This document shows, piece after piece, positions 49,734 to 58,799 of a stretch of DNA of 64,000 nucleotides. Source of the DNA: Chthoniobacteraceae bacterium (GTDB lineage Bacteria; Verrucomicrobiota; Verrucomicrobiia; Chthoniobacterales; Chthoniobacteraceae); assembly GCA_947476255.1 (NCBI GenBank), contig CANJPY010000005.1, forward strand, positions 1-64,000. The letters are read 5' to 3'. The position numbers and the translations under genes were made by a program. Every line of letters starts with the position of its first letter. The first letter of the stretch is position 1. The notes beneath the pieces are model-generated. The model was not told the origin of the DNA. It did not search any database and was given only the letters and a program-made list of their open reading frames with translations.

Positions 49734-51152
49734 ATGCGAGGCCCTTATAGACATACCAAAATTATTGCCACCCTCGGACCAGCCACGGAGTCCAAGGAAA
49801 TGCTCGCCAAGTTGATTTTGGAAGGTGTCGATATCATGCGCTTGAATATGGCGCACGCATCGCCCCAGTGGGTTGCGGACTCTGTCTGGTTCATCCGGGA
49901 GGTGTCTAGTGAAGTGGGACGGCATGTGGGGGTGATGATGGACGTCAAGGGGCCGGAAATCCGGACCGGGGTGGTGGAAAGCCCGCTGAGCCTGAAGGTG
50001 GGGGAGCGGGTGGAGTTTTATATTGAAAGTTCTCTACCCACGGGGGACATCCCTGCGGTGACGGTGAACTATCCCGGCCTGCCGGGGGATCTTGAAGTAG
50101 GGTCGACGGTGCTCGTGGACAGCGGGTTGATCCGCATGCGGGTGTTCGAGAAGGATGCGGAGCGAGTGCGTTGCGAGGTGTTGACCCCCGGCAAAATGGG
50201 GTCCAAGCGGCACATTAATCTTCCCGGGGTGTATGTAAATCTACCGTCCCTGACCAAAAAAGACCACGATGACCTCCGGGCGGGGGTGGAGGCGGGGATT
50301 GATTTTGTGGCGTTGTCCTTTGTTCGCGAGGCTGAGGACGTTCGGATCCTTCGCCGCTATCTGGAGAGCCTTGGCTCGCACGCAAAAATCATTGCAAAAA
50401 TCGAGGACCAGGCTGGGGTGCGCAATATGGTGGAAATTATCCGGGAAGCGGACGCGATCATGGTGGCGCGGGGGGATCTGGGAATCGAGATCGACTATCA
50501 CCGGCTGCCGTTGGTGCAGACCGAGCTGGTGCACGCCTGCCAGGAGGCGGGAAAACCGGTGATCATTGCCACGCACCTGCTGGAGACGATGATTCATTCC
50601 CCGATGCCCACACGTGCGGAGATTTCCGACGTGTCCAACGCGATCCGGGAACAAGCCGATGCGGTGATGTTGTCAGGGGAAACCACCACGGGAGACTATC
50701 CCTTGGAGTCCATCCGGGTGTTGAAGGACATCATAGGAACCATGGAGCCCTCGGTTCCCAAGATGCTCAACTCCAAAATTGTATTGGAAGAGCCGAAGGC
50801 CAAAATGCTTCGCTCTGCGGCGGTGCTGGCTCAAGAGTTGGGCGATTCGGGGATCGTTGTTTTTACGCGGAGCGGTTTTCTGGCCTATATTTTGGGGGCC
50901 TTGCGTGCGCGTGGGGTGCCGATTTACGCTTTCACGGATGTGGAGTCGGTTTTCCGCCAACTGCTGCTGCCTTGGGGTGTGGAGCCATTTCTCATGGAGT
51001 TTTCCACTGACCCCGAGGTGACGATCGTAAACGCGATAGCGTGTTTAAAACGCAAGGAGTGGAGCAAACCCGGCACTTGGCTGGTGGTCATTACGAATGC
51101 GCTAGCTGAAGACAAGATTATCGACACGATCCAGCTGCGGCAGGTGCCATGA
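49734..51152 (+). CDS. pyk: Pyruvate kinase
   Basis: 472 residues. It converts phosphoenolpyruvate and ADP to pyruvate and ATP in the cytoplasm. Motifs: TKIIATLGPATESKEMLAKL at the start, MRLNMAHAS, MDVKGPEIRTG (usually DLKGPKIRTG-like), the active lysine in IIAKIEDQAG, VARGDLGIEI, and PTRAEISDVSNAIREQADAV with MLSGETTTGDYP. One variation is IIATHLLETM where most have ATQMLESM. The C-terminal allosteric domain (AAVLAQELGDSGIVVFTRSG) is present and length is normal. The gene is single, with a 9-bp inverted repeat abutting its start and no Shine-Dalgarno motif. Start 49734 gives the standard N-terminus. Confidence 0.95.
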   Translation: MRGPYRHTKIIATLGPATESKEMLAKLILEGVDIMRLNMAHASPQWVADSVWFIREVSSEVGRHVGVMMDVKGPEIRTGVVESPLSLKVGERVEFYIESSLPTGDIPAVTVNYPGLPGDLEVGSTVLVDSGLIRMRVFEKDAERVRCEVLTPGKMGSKRHINLPGVYVNLPSLTKKDHDDLRAGVEAGIDFVALSFVREAEDVRILRRYLESLGSHAKIIAKIEDQAGVRNMVEIIREADAIMVARGDLGIEIDYHRLPLVQTELVHACQEAGKPVIIATHLLETMIHSPMPTRAEISDVSNAIREQADAVMLSGETTTGDYPLESIRVLKDIIGTMEPSVPKMLNSKIVLEEPKAKMLRSAAVLAQELGDSGIVVFTRSGFLAYILGALRARGVPIYAFTDVESVFRQLLLPWGVEPFLMEFSTDPEVTIVNAIACLKRKEWSKPGTWLVVITNALAEDKIIDTIQLRQVP

Positions 51153-51217
51153 GGCGGGAAGGCTCGCTCTTCGCGCTGTGTCGGAGTTCTCCTGTGTTTG
51201 CCAGGTGAGGCCGTTTT

Positions 51218-51246
51218 CAGGAGGACTTCAGGAGGACTTCAGGAGG
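51218..51246 (+). repeat. Tandem 11-bp repeat (caggaggactt), 2.6 copies
   Basis: Copies at 51218 and 51229 plus a partial caggagg at 51240. Each contains AGGAGG. It lies in the 174-bp gap after pyruvate kinase, about 80 bp before the next gene, too far to be its ribosome site. Confidence 0.85.
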
Positions 51247-51326
51247 GGCGTGTTTTTTTGCCCTGGCGATAAACGGCCCTTGTCTAAAGGGGAGGGCGGC
51301 GGCAACACTAGTGACCTCACCTTCCC

Positions 51327-52661
51327 ATGAACCAAGACTCCACTCGCTTTGCTACAGACTCGGCCCTGTCGCGCCGTCACTTTCTTCAACAAGCCTCGCT
51401 GGCGAGTGCCGTCGTGGCCTCGTTGCCGCTCGAGCGCGTGGCGCACGCGGGCGCGGGGAACGGACCGTTGAAACTGGCGCTGGTTGGAGGTGGAGGACGC
51501 GGTTCAGGGGCGGCGAATCAGGCGTTGCGTACGGAAGCCAATGTCAAGTTGGTAGCGATGGCGGAACTTTTCCCCGATATTGCGCGCGCGACCCTCAATA
51601 ATCTCAAGAACCAGCATCCTGAAAAAGTAGATGTGCCTGAAGAGCGGCTATTTATGGGGTTTGAGGGGTATAAGCAGGCGATTGCGGCGTGCGACGTCGT
51701 TATTTTGGCAACACCCTGTACGTTCAGGCCGCTGATGTTTGAGGAGGCGGTGCGGCAGGGGAAGCACGTTTTCATGGAGAAACCGGTGGCCGTGGATGCG
51801 CCGGGAGTGCGTCGTGTGCTCGCGGCGGCGGCGGAGGCCAAGCGCAAGAATTTGAAGGTGGGCGTTGGGCTGCAGCGCCGCCACAAGCCAGGCTATCAGG
51901 AAACGGTCAAGCGGGTGCAGGATGGGGCCCTCGGGCAGATTATGTATGCCCGGACGTTTTGGAACATGGGGACCGCTCGCGCGATGCGGCCTCGGGATCC
52001 GGCCTGGAACGAGTTGGAGTACCAGCTTCACAACCAGTTTTATTTCGCCTGGCAGTGCGGGGATATTCATCTCGACATGGGATTGCACAACATCGACGTG
52101 ATCAACTGGATCAAGGGAATGTATCCCGTGCGCGCGCTGGGAGTGGGGGGGGCGGAGGTGCGCCGTGGCAAGGAGGCTGGCTGCCTGTATGACCATTTTT
52201 CCATCGAGTACGAGTATGCCGACGGCACGCGTCTCTTTGCTCAAAACCGCCAGATTCCCGGCTGCTTTAACTACGTGGCGGAAGCCGCACACGGCACGTT
52301 GGGATCCGTCGAGATGTTGAATGACCGGAATATCTTCAACATTACGGGGCCGAATGCCTGGAAATACGAGTTGGAGAAACCCCTGGTCAATCCCTACCAG
52401 CAGGAGCATAACGATTTATTCAATGCGATCGTTCAGGATCTTCCGTACAACGAGGCGGAACGCGGGGCGCTCAGTTCGATGACGGCCATCATGGGCCGAA
52501 TGGCCGGGTATTCAGGCAAGAAGATCGAGTGGGACGAGGCGCTGCAGTCGGAACGTTTGATGAACAAGCCGATCACTTCCCTTCAGGATCCTGCGCCGGT
52601 GCAGCCAGACGAAAACGGGGTGTACCCCTTGCCGGTGCCCGGGCGCTACGAGGCCATTTAG
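51327..52661 (+). CDS. Gfo/Idh/MocA family oxidoreductase with Tat signal
   Basis: 444 residues with a twin-arginine leader (SRRHFLQQASLASAVVAS), so an exported NAD(P)-binding enzyme, as is common for this family in PVC bacteria. The Rossmann motif is LALVGGGGRGSGAAN near 50-65. The family's EKP motif is at Glu151-Lys152 (FMEKPVAVD), and the C-terminal beta-sheet domain includes WQCGDIHLDMGLHNIDVINW, where the conserved histidines lie. The enzymes act on sugars or sugar derivatives, often through a 3-keto form; this substrate is unknown. A cofactor bound in the cytoplasm before Tat export would make sense of the signal. It is alone, with leader gacctcaccttccc lacking a Shine-Dalgarno motif. 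Confidence 0.9.
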   Translation: MNQDSTRFATDSALSRRHFLQQASLASAVVASLPLERVAHAGAGNGPLKLALVGGGGRGSGAANQALRTEANVKLVAMAELFPDIARATLNNLKNQHPEKVDVPEERLFMGFEGYKQAIAACDVVILATPCTFRPLMFEEAVRQGKHVFMEKPVAVDAPGVRRVLAAAAEAKRKNLKVGVGLQRRHKPGYQETVKRVQDGALGQIMYARTFWNMGTARAMRPRDPAWNELEYQLHNQFYFAWQCGDIHLDMGLHNIDVINWIKGMYPVRALGVGGAEVRRGKEAGCLYDHFSIEYEYADGTRLFAQNRQIPGCFNYVAEAAHGTLGSVEMLNDRNIFNITGPNAWKYELEKPLVNPYQQEHNDLFNAIVQDLPYNEAERGALSSMTAIMGRMAGYSGKKIEWDEALQSERLMNKPITSLQDPAPVQPDENGVYPLPVPGRYEAI

Positions 52662-52870
52662 TCTGGGGTGCGCGCTTGTGGTGCGTAATGCGGTTACAGA
52701 AACCGATTGATTGTAAATTGTTTGCGGTCCTGATTTTTCAGGAAATCCATTATTTTAGGCTTTGGCGGGGGTGAATTTCTGGCAAAGCCTCAAGAGCGCA
52801 GCGTGCGCTAAAAATAGCGCTTGTAGTTATGTAAATAATCTGTAAATGGGTTGTGTGTCTTCCCTCGAAC

Positions 52871-53953
52871 ATGCGGTTCCTAATTGCTAGTTTTATTAGC
52901 ACTTGGCTCTTGGCTCAGGCTTACGCCGGAGATTGGCGTATTGAGACTTTGTCGGGAGGCGGGAATCCAGGGTACGCAGGAGATTTCGGCGCTGCGCTGG
53001 GAGCGCTTGTGGACAGTCCGTTCGGGGTCGTGCGCGGACCGGATGGCGCTCTGTGGATTTGTGAGGCCGGAGGGCAGCGGATTCGGCGCATCCGGGCGGA
53101 CGGGATTATTTTCACCATGGCGGGCAGGGGAAAGGCAGGGTTTACGGGAGATGGCGGCTCCGCGCTGGAGGCGACTTTTTCCAAGCCGCAAGACATGTGC
53201 TTTGACGAGAGCGGCGATGCGTTTGTGGCGGACACGGCAAATCATGTGATCCGGAAGGTGGACATGAAGTCGGGGAAGATTTTCACGATCGCCGGCACAG
53301 GGTTGAGGGGGTACGACGGGGATGGAGATTTGGCGACGCTCGCGCACCTCAAGCAACCGGGGAGTATTCAAATTGGTCCGGATGGAAATCTTTACATCTG
53401 CGATGCGGGCAACCATGTCATTAGACGGGTGGACGCCAAGACCGGCATCATCCGTAATATTGCCGGGACGGGCAGGCCCGGGCCAACTCCCGATGGCGCA
53501 GTTATTGCTGGTACGCCGCTCATGGGGCCGCGCGGCATCGATTTTGACAGGGAGGGCAACCTCTGGGTGGTGACCTCGGACGGCAATCAAGTCTTCAAAT
53601 TGGACCTTAATGCGGGGATAATTCACCACGTCGCCGGAACGGGCGCCAGGGGATTTGCTGGTAACGGGGGACCTGCGAAGTCAGCCACTTTTAGCGGTCC
53701 CAAAGGCATCGAGTTGGACGCTGAAGGGAATGCCTGGATTGCGGACACGGAAAATCATGCTGTCCGGATGGTGGATGCCAAGACTGGCAGAGTGGAATTG
53801 ATGGCAGGGACGGGAGAACGCGGTGATGGACCGGACGGGGACCCTTTGCAGTGCCGGTTGGCGCGAGTGCACAGTGTTTTTGTGGATGGGGATGGCGCTG
53901 TTTATATCGGCGATAGCGAGTCGCATCGCATCAGGGTGATGAGGAAAAAGTAA
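52871..53953 (+). CDS. Exported NHL-repeat beta-propeller protein (first of a pair)
   Basis: About 360 residues. The signal peptide (MRFLIASFISTWLLAQAYAG) is followed by about six NHL-type repeats, seen as recurring 'GT..G..GDGG.A..A.F..P' and 'D..NH.IR.VD': ADTANHVIRKVDMKSGKIFT, DAGNHVIRRVDAKTGIIRNI and ADTENHAVRMVDAKTGRVEL. The fold is a six-bladed propeller that usually binds other proteins or ligands; no catalysis can be read. It is followed 6 bp later by a second NHL gene, so the two are one operon. An upstream in-frame GTG at 52853 is less likely because the signal peptide begins at 52871. The 52662-52870 gap has no recognisable gene. Confidence 0.85.
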   Translation: MRFLIASFISTWLLAQAYAGDWRIETLSGGGNPGYAGDFGAALGALVDSPFGVVRGPDGALWICEAGGQRIRRIRADGIIFTMAGRGKAGFTGDGGSALEATFSKPQDMCFDESGDAFVADTANHVIRKVDMKSGKIFTIAGTGLRGYDGDGDLATLAHLKQPGSIQIGPDGNLYICDAGNHVIRRVDAKTGIIRNIAGTGRPGPTPDGAVIAGTPLMGPRGIDFDREGNLWVVTSDGNQVFKLDLNAGIIHHVAGTGARGFAGNGGPAKSATFSGPKGIELDAEGNAWIADTENHAVRMVDAKTGRVELMAGTGERGDGPDGDPLQCRLARVHSVFVDGDGAVYIGDSESHRIRVMRKK

Positions 53954-53959
53954 AAGCGT

Positions 53960-55051
53960 ATGAGTGTTTCGAATTATTGCATCGGAAAAACGGGATTTGT
54001 GTTGGCCCTCGGACTTGGGCTTTGGACGGGGCAGCCTGTGCTTGCCGGCAAGATCACCTTGTTCGCGGGCGGTGGGAGCGCTGGCAGCCTGCCGGCAAAG
54101 GCTCTGGAGACGGTGCTTCGGGAACCGTTTGGCACCGATTTTGACGCTGAGGGCAATGCTTGGGTGGTGGAGATGGTTTCGGGGAACCGACTTCTCAAGG
54201 TAGATGCCGCTGGGATGGTGCGGCACATCGCCGGAAAAACCGCGCCTGGTTTTTCGGGCGACTTGGGGCCGGCAAGGGATGCCCAGTTCAACGGGCCCCA
54301 CAATCTTGCTGTTTTGGCCAATGGCCGCGTCTTGCTCGCGGACACTTGGAACGGCCGCATTCGGGAGGTGGATCCCGTTTCTGGAACTGTGAAAAGCGTG
54401 CCGGGGTATGAAGTGCCGCTGGAACGCGCCAAGGGCTCCGGACCGTATTGCATTACGCTCTCGGACTCCAAGAACGAGCTCTACATTGCGGATTTACGGC
54501 AGGTATTGGTGCTCGACCTGCAGACTTCCGAGCTGAAAGTGGTGGCGGGCAACGGCAAGAAAGGCGTGCCCGTCGACGGAGGGAAGGCGGTGGAGGAACC
54601 GCTGGTGGATCCGCGCGCAGTGGCCCCTGATCATTTGGGTAACGTGTACATCTTGGAGAGGGGCGGACATGCGTTGCGCGTGGTGGATTCCGAAGGGAAG
54701 ATACGCACGGTAGTTAATCGCTCGGGAAAGGCGGGGGGAACGGGTGACGGTGGCCCGGCGCTCGATGCGCTCATGAACGGCCCCAAGCACCTTTGTGTGG
54801 ATCGGGATAACACGGTGATTATTGCGGATGCTGAAAATAATGTGGTGCGTCGGTATGTGCCGGCCACGGGTAACATGGAGAAGGTGGCTGGCACCGGTGT
54901 GCAGGGCGGGAGAGGGGTGGGTGGGGTGCCCGAGGCTTGCGAGCTTGCGCGTCCGCATGGTGTGGTGATTCATCCGAAGACGGGGGAACTGTTTATCACG
55001 GACAGTTACAACAACAGGGTGCTGCGGGTGGTGGGCGTGTTGCGAGAGTAG
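53960..55051 (+). CDS. Exported NHL-repeat beta-propeller protein (second of a pair)
   Basis: 363 residues. A signal peptide near 12-29 (VLALGLGLWTGQPVLAG) precedes an NHL propeller: VREPFGTDFDAEGNAWVVEM-like text near 48-66, NGPHNLAVLANGRVLLADTW near 115, ADAENNVVRRYVPATGNMEK near 295 and ITDSYNNRVLRVVG at the C-terminus. It resembles its upstream neighbour in architecture but is clearly diverged, so an old duplication. Right after its stop begins the 9-bp array at 55055 and then the RCC1/RTX gene. Shared exported beta-propeller character suggests a common surface or periplasmic role. Confidence 0.82.
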   Translation: MSVSNYCIGKTGFVLALGLGLWTGQPVLAGKITLFAGGGSAGSLPAKALETVLREPFGTDFDAEGNAWVVEMVSGNRLLKVDAAGMVRHIAGKTAPGFSGDLGPARDAQFNGPHNLAVLANGRVLLADTWNGRIREVDPVSGTVKSVPGYEVPLERAKGSGPYCITLSDSKNELYIADLRQVLVLDLQTSELKVVAGNGKKGVPVDGGKAVEEPLVDPRAVAPDHLGNVYILERGGHALRVVDSEGKIRTVVNRSGKAGGTGDGGPALDALMNGPKHLCVDRDNTVIIADAENNVVRRYVPATGNMEKVAGTGVQGGRGVGGVPEACELARPHGVVIHPKTGELFITDSYNNRVLRVVGVLRE

Positions 55052-55054
55052 GTT

Positions 55055-55108
55055 GGCTTGGGTGGCTTGGGTGGCTTGGGTGGCTTGGGTGGCTTGGGTG
55101 GCTTGGGT
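55055..55108 (+). repeat. Six tandem 9-bp repeats (ggcttgggt)
   Basis: Six exact units from 55055 to 55108, starting 4 bp after the stop of the NHL gene and 136 bp before the start chosen for the RCC1/RTX gene. The frame of that gene is open back through the array, which would read as repeated GGL if an upstream TTG at 55058 were used. Confidence 0.9.
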
Positions 55109-55243
55109 GGGTTCTGGCCCGGCACCGGCTCCAAGCGGGTTTGGAGGATTGAGGTTTTGCATGAGGCGGAGAAGGAAGGGGGATTGAGGAGATGCTTGGA
55201 AAAAACTTTTAATGGGAGCGGGTTGCCGCTAACGTTTAATGAC

Positions 55244-57559
55244 ATGTCGATCACAATTAGTGGTACTGAGAAAACCAATGTTCTCACGGGTTTTGGCGGG
55301 AAGCGCAAAAATCAGGTGCAGAAGAATGCCGTTGCGTTTGCCGCCTTGAAACGGGATGGATCGGTGGTGACTTGGGGGGCGCTCGCTTATGGTGGAGACA
55401 GCAGCAGTGTGGCTCTCAAGTTGGCCTCGGGGGTACAGGACGTGGTTTCCTCAAAAGGGGCCTTTGCGGCTCTGAAGTACGATGGTTCTGTAATCACATG
55501 GGGGGCTCCCGAGTTTGGGTCGGACTGTACGGTTGTCGCGAACAAGCTTGAGAGAGACGTGCTGGAGATTTCTTCAACGTATTATGCTTTTGCAGCACTG
55601 AAATCCGATGGCTCTGTGGTGACTTGGGGAGATTTGAGTTATGGCGCTGACAGCAGCAGTGTAGCTCAGCAGTTGACGGGCGGTGTGAGCGTCATTTTTT
55701 CGAACCCCGGTGCTTTTGCGGCGTTGAAGTCGGATGGTTCGGTGGTGACCTGGGGGAATGCGGATATGGGGGGGAACAGCGCTCCTGCGGGAAGTGGACT
55801 GAGAAGCGGCGTGAAGGAGATTTTTTCGACGCGGTTTGCTTTTGCGGCGTTAAAAAACGATGGCTCTGTGGTGACTTGGGGGAATGGTGAATGTGGCGGT
55901 GACAGCAGCCCGGTGGCTCAGCAGTTAAGGAGCGGCGTCAATCGGGTCTATTCCACACGGTCCGCTTTCGCCGCGTTAAAAAATGATGGCTCCGTGGTGA
56001 CTTGGGGGGGGGGGAGTTTGGGTGGCGACAGTTCGGGAGTCATTGCCCAATTGAAGAGCGGCGTCGTGGTTGTATCCTCCAATGCCGATGGCTTTGCCGC
56101 ACTTAAATCAAATGGTTCCGTGGTGACTTGGGGCCTTGGGAGCGGATTCAGCGCCTCTCTGGCTGAACTTTTGAGCAGTGGCGTGAAGCAAATTTTTGCC
56201 ACCGACATTGCGTTTGCCGTGCTAAAAAAAGACGGTTCGGTGGTAACGTGGGGGACGGACGGCGGGGCCATTGTGACAGATGGTGTGAAAGAGATCTTTA
56301 CGAACTCCAAGGCGTTTGCGGCGTTGAAAACGAATGGCTCGGTGTTTGCCTGGGGCGATGCGGGTTCCGGCGGCAACTGCGCTCCAGTCGCTGGGAGGCT
56401 TGGGGGCGGGGTGAAGACGATTTTTTCAACGGACACGGCGTTCGCGGCGTTGAAAACGGATGGTTCTGTCGTGACTTGGGGGGATGTTGCTTCTGGAGGT
56501 GATGCAAGAGCGGTGGCAGGCAAACTCGCGGGTAATGTGCTCGAAGTTGCGAATCCTTCCTCGAGTCTCCAGCTCATGACTCCCAGAGCATTCGCGGGGA
56601 TGGAGGGGGATGACTCGCTGGTGGGCGGGGCTGGGGCGGACAGTTTAGACGGCGGGTCGGGGCGTGACACACTGCTTGGATCTTGGGGCAATGACACACT
56701 CGTGGGGGGCTATGGTGCGGACAGCTTGGATGGGGGCGCTGGTATCGACTCCATGGTCGGAGGGAGCGGGAATGATGTCTATGTCGTCGACAACAGCAAG
56801 GACGTTGTGCTTGAGGACGCTGGTGCAGGGGTGGACCAGATCACGACCTCCCTTGATTCTCTCTTGCTCTCCGATTTTGCGCATGTGGAAAGACTGTGCC
56901 GCGCTGGGAGTGGGGATTTCGTGGGGACCGGGAACACCTTGGACAACACGATTTCAGGCGGAGCAGGGCAAGACATCCTGTCAGGAGGGAGAGGGGACGA
57001 TTCTCTGTGGGGGGGCGCTGGCAATGATAAATTGGGCGGGGGCGCTGACAACGATAAGCTGGACGGGGGCGCGGGTAATGATAGTTTGTACGGGGGCGCT
57101 GGTAACGATAGTTTGGACGGGGGCGCTGGCAACGATAAGTTGGACGGGGGCGCTGGCAACGATAAGTTGGACGGTGGGGCAGGCGCTGATTCGCTGTTGG
57201 GTTGTGCATCTGAAACCGGCGGAGGCAGGGGGGAAATCGATCAACTCACGGGGGGCCCGGGCGCGGATGTGTTCAAGTTGGGCTTTGCCAGTGGAGCCTT
57301 CTATGACGATGGAAAACCAGCGAACTTGGGAACGGCGGACTATGCGTTGATTGTCGACTTTACCGTGGGGCAGGACAGGCTTCAGCTGGATGGCAATGCA
57401 GCCCGCTATCACCTTGGAGACAGCAGGTTGAAGGGGGTGACTGGCACGGGCTTATGGCTGGAGCAGGGCAAGGTGGACGAATTGATTGCCATCGTGCGCA
57501 GCGCCAACTCCACGAAACTCACGGCTGCGAATCTCCTGAATACGGCCACTTTTGTTTAG
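55244..57559 (+). CDS. RCC1-like repeat protein with C-terminal RTX (calcium-binding) repeats
   Basis: About 771 residues, no N-terminal signal peptide. From residue 31 there are ten repeats of about 42 residues opening AFAALK.DGSVVTWG and ending with SGV..IFST, an RCC1-like propeller pattern. From about 445 come GGxGxDxLxGG nonapeptides (GGAGADSLDGGSGRDTL; GGAGNDSLYGGAGNDSLDGG), typical calcium-binding RTX motifs, then a C-terminal tail with VDFTVGQDRLQLDG as in type I secretion substrates. So it is probably secreted by a TolC/HlyB-type system, which is not in this window. It may be an adhesin or S-layer-like protein. The start at 55244 follows the tandem array; the frame is open further upstream. 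Confidence 0.82.
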   Translation: MSITISGTEKTNVLTGFGGKRKNQVQKNAVAFAALKRDGSVVTWGALAYGGDSSSVALKLASGVQDVVSSKGAFAALKYDGSVITWGAPEFGSDCTVVANKLERDVLEISSTYYAFAALKSDGSVVTWGDLSYGADSSSVAQQLTGGVSVIFSNPGAFAALKSDGSVVTWGNADMGGNSAPAGSGLRSGVKEIFSTRFAFAALKNDGSVVTWGNGECGGDSSPVAQQLRSGVNRVYSTRSAFAALKNDGSVVTWGGGSLGGDSSGVIAQLKSGVVVVSSNADGFAALKSNGSVVTWGLGSGFSASLAELLSSGVKQIFATDIAFAVLKKDGSVVTWGTDGGAIVTDGVKEIFTNSKAFAALKTNGSVFAWGDAGSGGNCAPVAGRLGGGVKTIFSTDTAFAALKTDGSVVTWGDVASGGDARAVAGKLAGNVLEVANPSSSLQLMTPRAFAGMEGDDSLVGGAGADSLDGGSGRDTLLGSWGNDTLVGGYGADSLDGGAGIDSMVGGSGNDVYVVDNSKDVVLEDAGAGVDQITTSLDSLLLSDFAHVERLCRAGSGDFVGTGNTLDNTISGGAGQDILSGGRGDDSLWGGAGNDKLGGGADNDKLDGGAGNDSLYGGAGNDSLDGGAGNDKLDGGAGNDKLDGGAGADSLLGCASETGGGRGEIDQLTGGPGADVFKLGFASGAFYDDGKPANLGTADYALIVDFTVGQDRLQLDGNAARYHLGDSRLKGVTGTGLWLEQGKVDELIAIVRSANSTKLTAANLLNTATFV

Positions 57560-57594
57560 CGCTTCTTCGCGGCTTCCAACCCTTGGAGCCGTTC

Positions 57595-57628
57595 AAACGG
57601 CGCCACCTTCCGATGGGGCGCCCCGTTT
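57595..57628. terminator. Bidirectional terminator-like hairpin between convergent genes
   Basis: aaacggcgcc (57595-57604) and ggcgccccgttt (57617-57628) form a 10-bp stem with a two-base bulge and a 12-base loop. AAA and TTT flanks make it usable from both strands. It lies between the RTX gene ending at 57559 and the serine acetyltransferase stop at 57627-57629. Confidence 0.6.
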
Positions 57629-58565
57629 AGATGACCCAGTCGTCCCACTTGGCGCTTCTCTTGTCTTTATCGAGAATCTGCAACTGGCGTTCCTCGTAGA
57701 AGACCAAGGAACGTGCGGGCACACTGTGGGTTAAGAAGACGCTGGCAGCGACAGTTGAGCCACTGCCTACCACCGTATCTCCTCCCATAATGGTGGCTCC
57801 CGCGTAGAGAGTCACATTGTCCTCGAGCGTGGGATGACGCTTTTTGCCTCTTAGCGCCTGCCCTCCAGAAAGCGAGCGGGCAATCAGAGAGACCCCTTGA
57901 TAGAGCTTGCAATGGGCTCCAATGACCGCGGTTTCCCCAATGACCACTCCTGTCCCGTGATCGATGAAAAAGTGGGATCCAATTTGGGCGCCAGGATGAA
58001 TGTCAATGCCAGTGCGCGCGTGCGCCCATTCTGTCATGACGCGCGGTAAGATGGGAACACCTTGCATGTAGAGCTGGTGGGCCATTCTTTGAATCGCGAG
58101 CGCCTCTACAAAAGGATAGGCCACGATGATTTCATTGGCACTCGAGGCGGCGGGATCCCCTTTAAAGGCCGCTTCGACGTCGGTGCTCAGGAGGGCGCGC
58201 ACTTGCGGGAGCGACTCTAAAAAGGCGTGAAGGACTTGGTCTGGCGTTAGGTCTGGCGTTAGGTCTGGCGTTAGGTCTGGCGTTATCTCGGAGCGACTCT
58301 TCCTGAGTTTGAGACTTTTTGTGAGCTCCAGGAGAAGGCGGTCTGCAATGGAAAAAATGCGGTGGGTCGTAACTCGGTTGAGGTGGTTGGAATGAATGGG
58401 TTCCAAATCGTGGAATCCTGGAAACACCAACTGCAGAAGGTCTTCGCAGATGGACGCAAGCGCCCTCTTGGATGGAAGATTTGTTTCATCCAGATTGTTG
58501 AGGCCGCCTGTGGTCCGGTAGGAATCCAGAATGGTTCCGGTTATTTTACCCAGATCGAGGTTCAT
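57627..58565 (-). CDS. Serine O-acetyltransferase (EpsC/CysE type)
   Basis: About 312 residues. It transfers acetyl from acetyl-CoA to serine, the first step of cysteine synthesis, in the cytoplasm. An N-terminal helical domain is followed from about 190 by left-handed beta-helix hexapeptide repeats: GIDIHPGAQIGSHFFIDHGT, GVVIGETAVIGAHCKLYQGV and HPTLEDNVTLYAGATIMGG. The catalytic His-Asp pairing region (IDIHPGA, FIDHGTG) is intact. Length suits the EpsC subfamily rather than short CysE. An unusual insert of four TPDL repeats lies near 95-110. Start 58565 (MNLDLGKITGTILDSYR) was preferred over one 16 codons upstream because the family begins there. Alone, minus strand. Confidence 0.9.
   Translation of the reverse strand: MNLDLGKITGTILDSYRTTGGLNNLDETNLPSKRALASICEDLLQLVFPGFHDLEPIHSNHLNRVTTHRIFSIADRLLLELTKSLKLRKSRSEITPDLTPDLTPDLTPDQVLHAFLESLPQVRALLSTDVEAAFKGDPAASSANEIIVAYPFVEALAIQRMAHQLYMQGVPILPRVMTEWAHARTGIDIHPGAQIGSHFFIDHGTGVVIGETAVIGAHCKLYQGVSLIARSLSGGQALRGKKRHPTLEDNVTLYAGATIMGGDTVVGSGSTVAASVFLTHSVPARSLVFYEERQLQILDKDKRSAKWDDWVI
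58238..58285 (-). repeat. Four tandem 12-bp repeats inside the serine acetyltransferase gene
   Basis: ggtctggcgtta is repeated four times from 58238 to 58285 (plus-strand reading), coding (TPDL)n on the minus strand. The unit length is a multiple of three, so copy changes keep the frame. It sits between the N-terminal helices and the hexapeptide domain. Confidence 0.9.
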
Positions 58566-58799
58566 TGCGGGTAGAGGCTGAGGTTTTCGCGGGATTCCAG
58601 CAACAGATAACAAGCAGAATTAAACGGCAGTGTTTTCCAACGGGCTAGGATTTGGGACCCGCCGGTCGTTTCGTTCTGGGGGGCATTGCGAGGAGGCTTT
58701 ACTGGAGCCTGTCAGTGAAGGCAATTGCAGGGGCAATGAGTGGCATAGTTTGTCATATTGCTTTTTAGGTGGTTTGTGCTTTGATCTAACGATTTTCCG

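Noticed and set aside
51218-51246. Multiple ribosome-binding sites for the gene at 51327
   Set aside because: The AGGAGG copies lie about 80-105 bp upstream of the start with no closer start codon that opens a gene.
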